From assembly GCF_026236535.1 (NCBI RefSeq), contig NZ_JAHTMW010000019.1:62001-126000 (forward strand): a DNA stretch of 64,000 nucleotides, written 5' to 3'. The translations under genes were made by a program, and so were the position numbers. The notes beneath the pieces are model-generated. The model was not told the origin of the DNA, did not search any database, and saw only the letters and a program-made list of their open reading frames with translations. Of this stretch, positions 51,175-60,975 are shown in pieces (the first letter of the stretch is position 1; the number at the start of each line of letters is the position of its first letter). Source of the stretch: Streptomyces sp. SKN60 (GTDB taxonomy: Bacteria > Actinomycetota > Actinomycetes > Streptomycetales > Streptomycetaceae).

Positions 51175-52212
51175 ATGACGGACGACACACAGCCCCAGCC
51201 GCAGCAGCCCCAGCCGCAGCAGCAGCCGTACTACCCGCCGCGGCCCCCGTACGAGCCGACGTACCCGACGTACGACACGACGTACGCCCAGGCCCCCGCG
51301 CCCTCGCCGCGCCGCCGTGCCAAGCGCGGGGTCGGTCTCATGGCCGCCGTGGCCATCGCCGCGGCGGCGGTCGGCGGCGGAACCGCGACCCTCGTCGAGC
51401 GCTGGACCGACGGCGGGACCGCGACCGCGTCCGGCGCCGTGAGCGGCACCAACGTCTCCGCGAGCAGCAAGGGCACCGTCGCCGGCGTGGCCCAGGCGGT
51501 GTCCCCGTCCATCGTGGAGATCTCGGCGAGCTCGAACTCCGGCAAGTCGACCGGCTCGGGCGTGATCATCACCTCCGACGGCGAGATCGTCACCAACAAT
51601 CACGTCATCTCCGGCGCCTCGCAGATCAGCGTGCAGCTCAGCGACGGCAAGACGTACACCGCGAAGGTCGTCGGCACCGACCCCGACAAGGACCTCGCGC
51701 TGATCAAGCTGCAGGGCGCGTCCGGACTGAAGACCGCCACGCTCGGCGACTCGTCCAAGGTGCGGGTCGGCGACGAGGTCGTGGCCATCGGCTCGCCCGA
51801 GGGCCTGACCGGCACCGTCACCAGCGGCATCGTCTCGGCGCTCGACCGCGATGTGACCGTCGCCAAGGAGGACGGCGGCCAGGACGGCGGTCAGGGCGAC
51901 GGCCAGGGTCAGCAGCAGTGGGACCCGCGCCAGGGCTGGCCGTTCGAGTTCGGCGGGCAGCAGTTCAACGGCGACACCGGCTCCTCGAAGACCACGTACA
52001 AGGCGATCCAGACCGACGCCTCCCTCAATCCCGGGAATTCCGGCGGCGCGCTGATCAATATGAACGGCGAGATCATCGGCATCAATTCGGCCATGTATTC
52101 GCCCAGTTCTTCGAGCGGCTCCACGGCCGGCAGCGTCGGCCTCGGATTCGCGATCCCGGTGAACACCGTCAAGGCCGACCTGGACCAGCTCCGCTCTGGC
52201 GGCGACAGCTGA
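51175..52212 (+). CDS. HtrA/DegP-like serine protease without PDZ domain
   Basis: 345 aa. The Pro/Gln/Tyr-rich cytoplasmic tail (1-45) precedes one membrane segment (about 52-72). An extracytoplasmic trypsin-like domain follows with His143 (VTNNHVIS), Asp173 (DKDLALIK) and Ser289 (NPGNSGGAL). A Gly/Asp/Gln-rich insert (about 233-270) is a linker. It stops soon after the catalytic domain, so no PDZ is present. It degrades misfolded envelope proteins. Two-component genes follow by 32 bp, as in mycobacterial pepD-mprAB. Confidence 0.93.
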   Translation: MTDDTQPQPQQPQPQQQPYYPPRPPYEPTYPTYDTTYAQAPAPSPRRRAKRGVGLMAAVAIAAAAVGGGTATLVERWTDGGTATASGAVSGTNVSASSKGTVAGVAQAVSPSIVEISASSNSGKSTGSGVIITSDGEIVTNNHVISGASQISVQLSDGKTYTAKVVGTDPDKDLALIKLQGASGLKTATLGDSSKVRVGDEVVAIGSPEGLTGTVTSGIVSALDRDVTVAKEDGGQDGGQGDGQGQQQWDPRQGWPFEFGGQQFNGDTGSSKTTYKAIQTDASLNPGNSGGALINMNGEIIGINSAMYSPSSSSGSTAGSVGLGFAIPVNTVKADLDQLRSGGDS

Positions 52213-52244
52213 ACAGCACCCCGGCCGCGTGCGACGCTGACCCC

Positions 52245-52994
52245 ATGACCGGCCCACAGAACGATGCACGGAACGATGTCGAACGCATCCTCGTCGTCGA
52301 CGACGAGCCCGCCGTCCGCGAGGCCCTGCGGCGCTCCCTCGCCTTCGAGGGGTACGGGACCGAGGACGCCGTCGACGGGCTCGACGCGCTCGCCAAACTG
52401 GAGTCGTACGACCCCGACCTCGTCGTCCTCGACGTCCAGATGCCCCGCATGGACGGGCTCACCGCCGCCCGCCGGATCCGCGCGTCCGGCTCGACCGTGC
52501 CGATCCTGATGCTCACCGCCCGCGACACCGTCGGCGACCGGGTCACCGGCCTCGACGCGGGCGCCGACGACTATCTGGTGAAGCCCTTCGAGCTGGACGA
52601 GCTGTTCGCGCGGATCCGCGCCCTGCTGCGGCGCAGCTCGTACGCGGCGCAGCAGGCGGCGGCGACCGCGGGCGCCGTGGCCGAGGACGTCCTCGCCTTC
52701 GAGGACCTGCGGATGGACCTGGCGACCCGCGAGGTGACCCGGGCCGGGCGGCCGGTGGAGCTGACCCGTACCGAGTTCACCCTCCTGGAGATGTTCCTGG
52801 CGCACCCGCGGCAGGTGCTCACCCGGGAGCAGATCCTCAAGACCGTGTGGGGCTTCGACTTCGAGCCGAGCTCCAACTCCCTGGACGTGTACGTGATGTA
52901 TCTGCGGCGCAAGACCGAGGCGGGCGGCGAGCCGCGCCTGGTGCACACCGTGCGGGGCGTCGGCTACGTCCTGCGCGGCGGAGGCGCCGAATGA
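52245..52994 (+). CDS. OmpR-family response regulator (MprA-like)
   Basis: 249 aa. The receiver (about 13-125) has VVDDEP, phospho-Asp63 in VVLDVQMPRMDG and KPFELDEL. The winged helix (about 150-245) ends RGVGYVLRGGGAE. It pairs with the histidine kinase that overlaps its stop codon (ATGA). By gene order (protease, regulator, kinase) it resembles MprA of mycobacteria, which senses envelope stress. This equivalence is inferred. Confidence 0.94.
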   Translation: MTGPQNDARNDVERILVVDDEPAVREALRRSLAFEGYGTEDAVDGLDALAKLESYDPDLVVLDVQMPRMDGLTAARRIRASGSTVPILMLTARDTVGDRVTGLDAGADDYLVKPFELDELFARIRALLRRSSYAAQQAAATAGAVAEDVLAFEDLRMDLATREVTRAGRPVELTRTEFTLLEMFLAHPRQVLTREQILKTVWGFDFEPSSNSLDVYVMYLRRKTEAGGEPRLVHTVRGVGYVLRGGGAE

Positions 52995-54436
52995 CCAGCC
53001 CCGTCGCCTGGTTCCGGGCCCGGCCGCTGCGCTCCCGGCTCGCGCTGCTCACCGCGCTCGCGGTGGCGGTCGCGGTCGCCGCGGTGTCGCTGGCCTGCTG
53101 GTTCGTGACCCGGGCGCAGCTGGAGCACGAGCTGGACTCGGGGCTGCGCGGCACCAAGGTGGACAACGGCTATCTGACGATGGTGATCGCCGGCTGCCGG
53201 ACCGGGCGCCAGGCGCCGCCGCTGCCGCCGTACACCGTGCAGCTGGTCTTCACCGACGGCACGGTGTGCACGTCGGGCAAGGCGCCGATCCCGGCGCAGG
53301 CCTCGGACGTGGGGGTGGCGCGCCGGCTGCTCGACGACGCCCTGCACACGACGAAGGACGGCGACGGGCGCGAGATGCGCGTCTACACCTACGCGGACCC
53401 GTCCCGGCCCGACGCGGCGGTGTCGCTGGCCCGTCCGCTGTCCGAGATCGGCAACTCGATGAACACCCTGGCCTGGGTGCTGTTGCTGGTCTCCGGGATC
53501 GGCGTGGTCGGCGCGGGCGCGGCCGGGCTGTGGGTGGCGCGCACCGGGCTCGCGCCGGTGGACCGGCTGACCGGGGCGGTCGAGCACGTGGCGGCGACCG
53601 AGGACCTGACGGTGCGGATCCCGGTGGAGGGCGAGGACGAGATCGCCCGGCTCTCGCGCTCGTTCAACGCGATGACGGCGGCGCTCGCGACCTCCCGGGA
53701 CCGGCAGGCGCAGCTGATCGCGGACGCGGGGCACGAGCTGCGCACGCCGCTGACCTCGCTCCGTACCAACATCGAGCTGCTCGCGCGCAGTGAGGAGACG
53801 GGCCGCGCGCTGCCGCCGGACGACCGGCGGGCCCTGATGGCCTCGGTGAAGGCGCAGATGACGGAGCTGGCGGCGCTGATCGGCGACCTGCAGGAGCTGT
53901 CCCGGCCGGAGGCGGCGGCGCTCGGCCCCCTGGAGGTCGTACCGCTGCACACCGTGCTGCGGTCGGCGCTCGACCGGGCCCGGCTGCGCGGTCCGGAGCT
54001 GCGCTTCGAGACGGATCTGGCGCCCTGGTACGTACGGGCGGAGCCGGCGGCGCTCGAGCGCGCCCTGGTGAACGTCCTGGACAACGCGGTGAAGTTCTCG
54101 CCGCCGCGCGGCACGGTCGAGGTGCGGCTGATGCGCGGCGAGCTGACCGTGCGGGACCACGGGCCGGGCATCCCGGCGGACGAGCTGCCGCATGTCTTCG
54201 ACCGCTTCTGGCGCTCGCCGTCGGCGCGCAGCCTGCCGGGTTCCGGTCTCGGCCTGTCCATCGTGGCCCGTACGGTCGGGCAGGCGGGCGGCTCGGTCGC
54301 GCTGGCCCCGGCGGCGGACGGGGGCGGCGGGACGGTGGCGACGGTGCGGCTGCCGGGGGCGCCGACACCGCCGCCGGAAGCGGTTGGTGGGACCGGTGGG
54401 TCAGTTGTGGCGGATGAGGGACTCGACGAGTCCTGA
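52991..54436 (+). CDS. Sensor histidine kinase (MprB-like)
   Basis: 481 aa. Two membrane segments (about 15-37 and 160-182) bracket an extracytoplasmic sensor. A HAMP domain (ARTGLAPVDRLTGAVEHVAATEDLTVRIPVEGEDEIARLSRSFN), HisKA (DAGHELRTPLTSL) and HATPase (NVLDNAVKFS, DHGPGIP, GSGLGLSI) follow. It overlaps the regulator by 4 bp. The C-terminal tail overlaps the convergent PI-PLC gene by 36 bp. It probably reports cell-wall stress to the protease gene. Confidence 0.94.
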   Translation: MTSPVAWFRARPLRSRLALLTALAVAVAVAAVSLACWFVTRAQLEHELDSGLRGTKVDNGYLTMVIAGCRTGRQAPPLPPYTVQLVFTDGTVCTSGKAPIPAQASDVGVARRLLDDALHTTKDGDGREMRVYTYADPSRPDAAVSLARPLSEIGNSMNTLAWVLLLVSGIGVVGAGAAGLWVARTGLAPVDRLTGAVEHVAATEDLTVRIPVEGEDEIARLSRSFNAMTAALATSRDRQAQLIADAGHELRTPLTSLRTNIELLARSEETGRALPPDDRRALMASVKAQMTELAALIGDLQELSRPEAAALGPLEVVPLHTVLRSALDRARLRGPELRFETDLAPWYVRAEPAALERALVNVLDNAVKFSPPRGTVEVRLMRGELTVRDHGPGIPADELPHVFDRFWRSPSARSLPGSGLGLSIVARTVGQAGGSVALAPAADGGGGTVATVRLPGAPTPPPEAVGGTGGSVVADEGLDES

Positions 54437-55261
54437 ACGGGTGTTGGGGTAGTCCATCGGGACGATCCCGAGGCCCTTCCAGCCGGCGCCCTCGCCGTCG
54501 ATGAGGGAGTGCACCTGCGGGTTGAGCCGGTCGGCGTTCCAGCGGGGCGGGAGGCCGGCGGCGGTGGAGACGAAGTTGACGTAGAAGGGGCCGGGCCGGC
54601 CGGCCGCCTCGCGGAACTGGTCGCGGATCTCGGGCCACTTGGCGAACGGCTCGGCCTGGTAGTCGTCCTGCACGTCGAAGTACCGCCCGTCGGCCCAGCG
54701 CAGCCCCGGCAGGCCCGCGTTGTCGGCGAGCAGCACGACCTTGCCGCGGGCCTCGCCGAGGGTGGGCACGCCGTCGCCGATGCGGAACAGCGGGCGCCAG
54801 CCGCGGTTGTCGAGGTAGTCGTCGAAGATCGCCCGGAAGGTGGCGTCGGAGTCGGTCGAGTACTCCTGCTTGACCCGCATCAGGACGGTCTCGGAGGGGT
54901 GTGCGGCGAGGAAGTTCCAGCAGGCCACGAGGACGTCGCCGAACATCATGTTCTGGTAGAAGGACCCGTGGTGGATGGCGAAGGAGCCGCCGGTGACCCG
55001 GCAGCGGATGTCCAGGAAGCGGATGCCGCTGTCCAGTTGCTGGGCGATGGTGGTGTTCTGGCACTCGGTCCACAGCCCGCCGTAGCGGGCCCCGGAGTCG
55101 TGCGTTCCGGGGATCGTGAGCTTCTGGAGCGGGGTGGGGTCGCCGTGGGCAGCCATCCAGTCCTGCGTCCCGAGGGCGGTGGCCGCCCGGGCGGAGGGGG
55201 TGCCCACGAGGAGTGCGGCACCGGCTGCGGCGGCGCCCGCGAGAAAGCGTCGTCGGTCCAT
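54401..55261 (-). CDS. Secreted phosphatidylinositol-specific phospholipase C
   Basis: 286-aa enzyme. A twin-arginine-like start (MDRRRFLAG) and hydrophobic stretch end near SARA. Catalytic residues His54 (IPGTHDSGAR) and the HH pair at 97-98 (FAIHHGSFYQ) match bacterial PI-PLC. IRFLDIRCR is a family line. It cleaves phosphatidylinositol outside the cell. Its 3' end overlaps the histidine kinase gene. Two longer upstream starts are rejected because the Tat signal begins here. Confidence 0.92.
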   Translation of the reverse strand: MDRRRFLAGAAAAGAALLVGTPSARAATALGTQDWMAAHGDPTPLQKLTIPGTHDSGARYGGLWTECQNTTIAQQLDSGIRFLDIRCRVTGGSFAIHHGSFYQNMMFGDVLVACWNFLAAHPSETVLMRVKQEYSTDSDATFRAIFDDYLDNRGWRPLFRIGDGVPTLGEARGKVVLLADNAGLPGLRWADGRYFDVQDDYQAEPFAKWPEIRDQFREAAGRPGPFYVNFVSTAAGLPPRWNADRLNPQVHSLIDGEGAGWKGLGIVPMDYPNTRSGLVESLIRHN

Positions 55262-55346
55262 GGCGGCACTATGACAGCGCTTGACGTGCCCCTGCCAGAC
55301 TCGTGCGCGCCCCACTTACCGCCGGGTACGCCGGGACGCCGGGACG

Positions 55347-55391
55347 CCGAAGGGTGGCCCACCGTCGCGGGACGGTGGACCACCCTTCGGC
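55347..55391. terminator. Terminator hairpin between PI-PLC and large secreted protein genes
   Basis: GCCGAAGGGTGGCCCACCGTC pairs with GACGGTGGACCACCCTTCGGC (one mismatch) around a 3-nt loop, just beyond the stop of the large secreted protein on the minus strand. Confidence 0.88.
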
Positions 55392-55415
55392 TCAGGCCTC
55401 CGCGGCCTCGGCGTC

Positions 55416-58400
55416 TCAGTCCGTGTAGTAGCCGAAGACGTCCACGATCACATCGGTCGAACCGGCCCGGTTGTAGAAGGTGATCCGGCCGTTCACCACC
55501 GGGACGATGACCTGGTTCGCCACCGTCTGCCCCGCCCCCAGGTTCAGGTTCGAGTTCACCGGCCGATCGGTCAGGGTCGGGTGCACCGCGATGTACGTCG
55601 ACGCCGTCGCGTTCGTTGCCGTCACGTTCAGCACCACGGCGGACGCGCCGGTGGCCGGGACCCCGCCGATGCCGGCGATCTCCAGGACCGCGGACTGGTC
55701 GGGGCCGAGCTTGAGCGCCATCCAGTTCTCCCGGGTGTCCATCACCCGCTGCGGCGGCAGCGGCCGGAACCGGTCGCCCGGCCCGCTCGCGGTGAAGTAC
55801 CCCGACACGTCGGCCAGCAGATCGACGCTGCCCGCGTGGTTGTACAGCGTCACCTTGCCGTCCCTGACCGGTACCACGACCAGGTTCGCGACCGTCTGGC
55901 CCGCCACCACGTTCAGGTTCGAGGCGCTCGGGCGCGGCGACCCGTAGGGGTACACCGACACGAAGCTCGACGCCGTCGGGCCGGTCGCCGTCACGTTCAG
56001 CACCACCGCCGACACACCGGTCGCCGGCACCCCACCGCGGCCCGCCACCTGGACGCTCACCGTCCGCGCCGCGCCCACCTTGGCCTTCGGCGCGCCGAGG
56101 CCGCTACGGGTGTCCAGGACCCGGGCCGGCTCGACCGGCAGGAAGCGGTCGCCCTCACCGCTCAGCGTGTAGTAACCGGCCACGTCCGCGACCAGGTCGA
56201 CCGCGCCGGCGTGGTTGTACAGCGTCACCTTGCCATCCTTGACCGGCACGGTCACCAGGTTCGGCACGGTCCGGCCGGCGGCCGCGTTCAGGCTGGACGA
56301 GGTCGGGCGCTGTGTCCCGTACGGGTACACCGAGACGAACGTCGACTGCGTCGGGTTCACCGCGGTGACGTTCAGGACCACCGCCGTGACGCCCGCCGAG
56401 ACCACGCCCCCGCGCCCCGCGACCTGCAGCGTCACCGTGCCGCGCGGCCCGACCTTGGCCTTCGGCGCGCCGAGCCCGCTGCGGGTGTCCAGGACCCGGG
56501 CCGGCTCGACCGGCTCGTACGTCCCGAGGCCGCCGCGCGTCAGGAACACCTCGCCGACGCGGCGCGGTTCGGGCCCGGAGCCGTCGGCGGGAGCCGCGGT
56601 CAGCGTCCACTCGTACCGCCCGTCGGCGAGCGCCGCCCCGTCCTCGCCCTTGCCGTCCCAGCCGGCCTTCACCAGCCCCCGGGCCTCGCCCCCGGTCAGC
56701 GTCCGGACGACGGCACCGGTCCGGTCCTTCATCGTCAGCGTCCAGGACGCGGCGGGCTTGTTCAGCCAGAAGCGGCCGGTCCAGGAGGCGCCGGCGGCCG
56801 ACTCCAGGTCGAGGACCTGCGGGGTGTCGGCGTCGATGACGGACACGGCGGAGGCGGGGACGCCGGAGGGGACGACGTGGATCCGCTGCTGCGCGTCCGC
56901 GTAGTAGAGGTGGCCGCCGAAACGGTCCACGGTCCAGCTGTGGTTGTCCTGCGGGAGGGTGGCGACCAGGCGGGTCGGCCCGGCCTCGCGCAGCGGGGTG
57001 AGGGAGAGCTCGTGCCCCTTCGTGTGGACGATGAAACCGTTGCCGAGCTGCGCCGTGTCGTGCGCGGGCAGGGGGATGTCGAGGGCGGGGCCGTACTGCT
57101 GGACGCCGTCCTTCCCGTTGGCGCACCGCCAGTACAGGTAGCCGCCGTTCACCTGGAGATCGGTCAGGTCGCAGTCGGACACCGTCCGCGACCACTTCCA
57201 GGCGCCGGTGCGCACGTCGAACGCCTCGACCTCACCGGTCCGGCTGCTCTCCTCCCAATAGGTGTCGCCCTCCATCGCGACGGCCCGGTCGGAGAGGACG
57301 CCGCCCGGTCGGCGCAGGAGGACCTGCTGGGTGTCCAGGTCGGCCACCTGCCGCTCGCCGCCGGCCTCCGGAGCGGTGACGTAGGTGACGTAGCGGCCCG
57401 ACACCTGCCAGACCCCGCTGGGCCGGGGAAGTCCGGTGAGGGCCGTGCCGGGCAGCTGCTGACCGGCCTCGACCACACGCAGGGACCCGTCCGAGCCGCT
57501 GAACACCGTGCGGCCGTCGCCCGTCTGGGCCCCCTCGCAGTCGACCTGGGCCCCGCAGACGCCGTCACCGGTGAGCTCCCGCTTCGGCCCGGCGGCGAGT
57601 TCCCCGCCGGTCGTGACCATGCGTTCCCGCACCCGGGGAGTCGTGTAGGGCAGCTGCTCGTACGAGAGCAAAACGCCCTGGGCCGCGCTCATCCGCCCGA
57701 TCCGCGCCGGCGCCGGCGGGATGTCGGCGATCTTGCCCGCGACGGGCGCGCCGCCGTTCTCCCCGGCCCGTACCGCATACGCCATGCGCTCGTCGCCGCT
57801 GCCGGAGCGCGCCGCGACGACCCGCCCGTCGGGGCCGGCCACCGTGTCACCGGTGATCCGGTCGAGGACCTCCTGCTCGGCGCCGCCGGCCAGCGGACGG
57901 GCGACCAGACGGTCACCGCCCTCGCCGGGGACCCGGGCCAGGATCCGGTCGCCGAGGAGGGCGACCGGCTTGCCGCCGGCCCAGTCGGCCTCGTGGAGCG
58001 GGGCGGAGAGGTCACCGGTCAGATCCCAGACCTGGACGCGCCCGGCCTCGGTGAACCGGAAGTAGTACCGGTCCGCGACGACGTCGCCTGTGGTCCCCTT
58101 CGGGGGCATCGGATGCAGGGTGAGGGACCGGTCCAGCCACACCCGCCGCTGGATGCCGTCGAGCCGGTAGCTCAGGAAGGATCCGTACGGGCTGTGGGCC
58201 GCTTCGGCGGTCGCCTCGGTGGCACCTTCCGGAAGCGAGACGCTCCGGTCCTGCACGGTGCCGCTGCCCTGGTCGAGGGTCAGCAGATGCCAGATCCGGC
58301 GGTCGGCGGTCTCGAACGTCAGGAGCGACCGCCCGACCATGGCGGCGGTCTGCTGCCCGCTGGGCGCCTGGACGGTCTGCGTGGTGTTCGTCGCCGGATC

Positions 58401-58760
58401 GTAGAGGCGCGCGAAGGTGCTGCCCAGGATGGCGATCATGTCCGTGCCCGTGGGCCGCGGCGACAAGAACGGGAGCTTCGTCCGGGTGCCGTCGGCGTAC
58501 GAGATCCAGTGGTATCCGCCGTAGGCGCCGCCCTGGACGAACCCCGTCAGCCCGACCACGGGGAACCTCCCCGCGTACGGATCCGCCGACAGCTCCGCCG
58601 GGATCACCACCTCGCCCGGCGGCTCCGCCGCCTCCGCCGCCACCGCCGTCCCCATGCCCGTCCCCACCGGTCCCGCCGGTGCCACCGACAGCAGTGCCGC
58701 TCCGAAGGCGACCGCTGCCACGGCCGTCGTCACACGACGGCCCGACCACGTTCTGATCAC
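55416..58760 (-). CDS. Giant secreted protein: beta-propeller, FlgD-like Ig domain and three C-terminal repeats
   Basis: 1114 aa. A Sec signal (cut near AVAAEAA) is followed by a 640-residue region of repeating four-strand blades (WHLLTLDQG, YGSFLSYRLDG and similar), consistent with a beta-propeller. A FlgD-type Ig-like module (SWTLTMKDRTGAVVRTLTGG...ADGRYEWTLTA) comes next. Then three about 130-residue repeats each begin EPARVLDTRSGLGAPKAKVG or a variant and end VADVAGYYT, DVSGYFT or DVFGYYTD. These repeats are common at Streptomyces secreted-protein C-termini. Its biological role is unknown. Confidence 0.82.
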   Translation of the reverse strand: MIRTWSGRRVTTAVAAVAFGAALLSVAPAGPVGTGMGTAVAAEAAEPPGEVVIPAELSADPYAGRFPVVGLTGFVQGGAYGGYHWISYADGTRTKLPFLSPRPTGTDMIAILGSTFARLYDPATNTTQTVQAPSGQQTAAMVGRSLLTFETADRRIWHLLTLDQGSGTVQDRSVSLPEGATEATAEAAHSPYGSFLSYRLDGIQRRVWLDRSLTLHPMPPKGTTGDVVADRYYFRFTEAGRVQVWDLTGDLSAPLHEADWAGGKPVALLGDRILARVPGEGGDRLVARPLAGGAEQEVLDRITGDTVAGPDGRVVAARSGSGDERMAYAVRAGENGGAPVAGKIADIPPAPARIGRMSAAQGVLLSYEQLPYTTPRVRERMVTTGGELAAGPKRELTGDGVCGAQVDCEGAQTGDGRTVFSGSDGSLRVVEAGQQLPGTALTGLPRPSGVWQVSGRYVTYVTAPEAGGERQVADLDTQQVLLRRPGGVLSDRAVAMEGDTYWEESSRTGEVEAFDVRTGAWKWSRTVSDCDLTDLQVNGGYLYWRCANGKDGVQQYGPALDIPLPAHDTAQLGNGFIVHTKGHELSLTPLREAGPTRLVATLPQDNHSWTVDRFGGHLYYADAQQRIHVVPSGVPASAVSVIDADTPQVLDLESAAGASWTGRFWLNKPAASWTLTMKDRTGAVVRTLTGGEARGLVKAGWDGKGEDGAALADGRYEWTLTAAPADGSGPEPRRVGEVFLTRGGLGTYEPVEPARVLDTRSGLGAPKAKVGPRGTVTLQVAGRGGVVSAGVTAVVLNVTAVNPTQSTFVSVYPYGTQRPTSSSLNAAAGRTVPNLVTVPVKDGKVTLYNHAGAVDLVADVAGYYTLSGEGDRFLPVEPARVLDTRSGLGAPKAKVGAARTVSVQVAGRGGVPATGVSAVVLNVTATGPTASSFVSVYPYGSPRPSASNLNVVAGQTVANLVVVPVRDGKVTLYNHAGSVDLLADVSGYFTASGPGDRFRPLPPQRVMDTRENWMALKLGPDQSAVLEIAGIGGVPATGASAVVLNVTATNATASTYIAVHPTLTDRPVNSNLNLGAGQTVANQVIVPVVNGRITFYNRAGSTDVIVDVFGYYTD

Positions 58761-58900
58761 GCTGTGAACCCCTCCCCAGTGGTCCCAAGTCGCCCGAGGC
58801 TACCAGCATTTCGAACGCGTTCACGCGGAGATACGGCCGCGGAGACACGCACCCGGAGATACGCCGAAGGGCGGCGCCCGCCACGCGGACACCGCCCCTC

Positions 58901-58944
58901 TGACTGCTGCGATGACTACTGCGATGACTACTGCAGTGACTACT
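58901..58944. repeat. 12-bp tandem repeat at a gene 3' end
   Basis: Four units of TGACTACTGCGA-type sequence (first and last diverged). The final unit contains the stop codon of the 5'-nucleotidase gene. A GC hairpin (58866-58896) adjoins. Confidence 0.75.
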
Positions 58945-60784
58945 TCACGATCGTGATCCGGCCGAGCGCCGGCGGCGCCAGCGGGGCGCTCGCCGAGGAG
59001 TGGGCGGTCATGTAGGCGACGAGCACGTCCAGGTCGGAGGCGCCGACCAGCTTGTTCTTGTGCTCCTTCAGCACGGGGAAGCCGTCGCTGCCGGCCGCCA
59101 GGAACTCGTTCATCGCGACCCGGTAGGTCTTCGCCGGGTCGATCGCCTCGCCGTTCAGCTTCACCGAGTCGACCACGATCCGGTCCGCGCCGGTCTTGGT
59201 CGTGTCCAGGGTGTACGTGAAGCCCTTCGACACCTGCAGGTACTTCGGGGCGGCCAGGTTCGCGCCGCTGACCTGCTGCTGCAGCGTGGTGATCAGCTGG
59301 GCGCCGGTCAGGTCGACCGTCGTCATCATGTTGGTGAACGGCTGGACGGCGTACGCCTCGGCGTAGGTCACCACGCCGTCGCCCTCACCACCGGACTGCG
59401 CGTAGGTCAGCGGCATGCGGATGCCACCCGGGTTCATCAGCGCGAGCTGCGCGCCGCCCTTGTCCGCCGGGGCCATGGCCTCCAGCTGCGCGTCGGCGAT
59501 CAGGTTGCCGGCCGGCCTCTCGACGTCGGCGAACGGCTTCTTGGGGTCCGGGAGCGGGTTCTCGATGTCGGCCGAGATGTGACCCACCGGACGGTTCGCG
59601 ACCGGCGCGGACAGCGTCTTGTAGCGGCTGATCAGGTCGGTCATGTCCTTCGCCGGGGTCACGTCACGGGTGACGACGTGGTTCGCGGAGGCGACGGCGG
59701 TGCGGACGATGTCCTTCGTACGGCGGTCGTAGGTCAGCGTCGTGTCGGTGTACAGCCGGCCGAAGGAGGCCGCCGAGGTGACGGTGCGCGGCTTGCCGGA
59801 CGGGTCCGGGATGGTGCACGCGTACGACTGGTGGGTGTGGCCGGTGACCAGGGCGTCGACCTGCGGGGTGACGTTCTTGGCGATCTCCACGATCGGGCCG
59901 GAGATGCCGGCGCCCGCGCCCGGGGTGTCGCAGTCGTAGTTGTACGCGCCGGAGGCCGGCATGCCGCCCTCGTGGAGCAGCGCGACGATCGACTTCACGC
60001 CCTTGCGCTCCAGCACCTTGGCGTACTTGTTGATCGTCTCGACCTCGTCGCCGAACTTCAGGCCCTTGATGCCGTCGGCGTTCACGATGTCCGCCGTGCC
60101 CTCCAGGGTCACGCCGATGAAGCCGATCTTGATGCCGTCGCGCTCCCAGATGTAGTACGGGTCCAGCATCGGACGGCCGGTCTTCTCGTCCGTCACGTTC
60201 GCCGCGAGGTACGGGAAGTGCGCGCCGGAGAAGGTCCTGCCCTCCTCGTAGCAGCCCTCGACCGGGTGACAGCCGCCGTTCTGCAGACGGGCGAGCTCGC
60301 GCCCGCCCTCGTCGAACTCGTGGTTGCCGACGGAGGTGACGTCGAGCTTCAGCTTGTTCAGCGCCTCGACGGTCGGCTCGTCGTGGAAGAGGCCGGAGAC
60401 CAGCGGCGAGGCGCCGACCATGTCGCCCGCGGCCGCGGTGATGGAGTAACGGTTCCCCTGACGGGCCTGGCGCAGGTGCGTGGCGAGGTACTCGACGCCG
60501 CCGACGCCCTCGATGGTCTTGGTGGTGCCGTCCTCGTTCAGCTGCGTGAGGCGCCCCGAGGAGCCGGTCGGCGGCTCCAGGTTGCCGTGGAGGTCGTTGA
60601 AGGAGAGGAGCTGGACGTCGACCATCCGCCCCCAGCCCTTGCCGTTGCCGTACCCGGCGTCCGCGGCGCGGTCCTGCGAGGCGCCGGCCGGCATCGCCGC
60701 CACGAGCGCGCCGACGGTGGCGAGTCCCGCCCCGAGGGCGAGGATCCGCCGCCCCGCCTTGTTCTTCTTCCGTGTCGCTGCCAT
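58940..60784 (-). CDS. Secreted bifunctional metallophosphatase/5'-nucleotidase
   Basis: 614 aa. A Sec signal (cut near AGASQD) is followed by the calcineurin-like phosphoesterase domain (about 50-330) with metal motifs FNDLHGN, GNHEFDEG and GHTHQSY. The 5'-nucleotidase C-terminal domain (about 370-575) has NPGGIRM and AVQPFTNMM substrate motifs. It releases phosphate from extracellular nucleotides. Phosphate-regulated relatives exist, but no clear PHO box was found upstream. It is divergent from mshD. Confidence 0.94.
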   Translation of the reverse strand: MAATRKKNKAGRRILALGAGLATVGALVAAMPAGASQDRAADAGYGNGKGWGRMVDVQLLSFNDLHGNLEPPTGSSGRLTQLNEDGTTKTIEGVGGVEYLATHLRQARQGNRYSITAAAGDMVGASPLVSGLFHDEPTVEALNKLKLDVTSVGNHEFDEGGRELARLQNGGCHPVEGCYEEGRTFSGAHFPYLAANVTDEKTGRPMLDPYYIWERDGIKIGFIGVTLEGTADIVNADGIKGLKFGDEVETINKYAKVLERKGVKSIVALLHEGGMPASGAYNYDCDTPGAGAGISGPIVEIAKNVTPQVDALVTGHTHQSYACTIPDPSGKPRTVTSAASFGRLYTDTTLTYDRRTKDIVRTAVASANHVVTRDVTPAKDMTDLISRYKTLSAPVANRPVGHISADIENPLPDPKKPFADVERPAGNLIADAQLEAMAPADKGGAQLALMNPGGIRMPLTYAQSGGEGDGVVTYAEAYAVQPFTNMMTTVDLTGAQLITTLQQQVSGANLAAPKYLQVSKGFTYTLDTTKTGADRIVVDSVKLNGEAIDPAKTYRVAMNEFLAAGSDGFPVLKEHKNKLVGASDLDVLVAYMTAHSSASAPLAPPALGRITIVK

Positions 60785-60975
60785 TTCTCCCCAGTTCCCT
60801 GAACGACTCCGGTGTTGCCCGCGCAGCCTAGGGTCAACGCGCGTAGCGCAACAGGGGGGTGCGGGTTACGAGCTGGTTGACTTTGCTCACGTCTCGCCGC
60901 CCCCGGCCCTCCCTACCTGACAGTCTCCGGGTGATCTCCCACAGGCCGCCGCGCCCCCGCCGTACGCTCGGAGGC

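Noticed and set aside
51150..52994. Single fused protein covering HtrA and the response regulator
   Set aside because: This frame reads HtrA out of phase before the regulator's ATG. The two real genes lie in different frames.
55281..59015. A 1244-codon open frame opposite the giant secreted protein
   Set aside because: The minus strand encodes a protein with signal peptide, domains and repeats. The plus-strand frame has no domain and is an antisense shadow.
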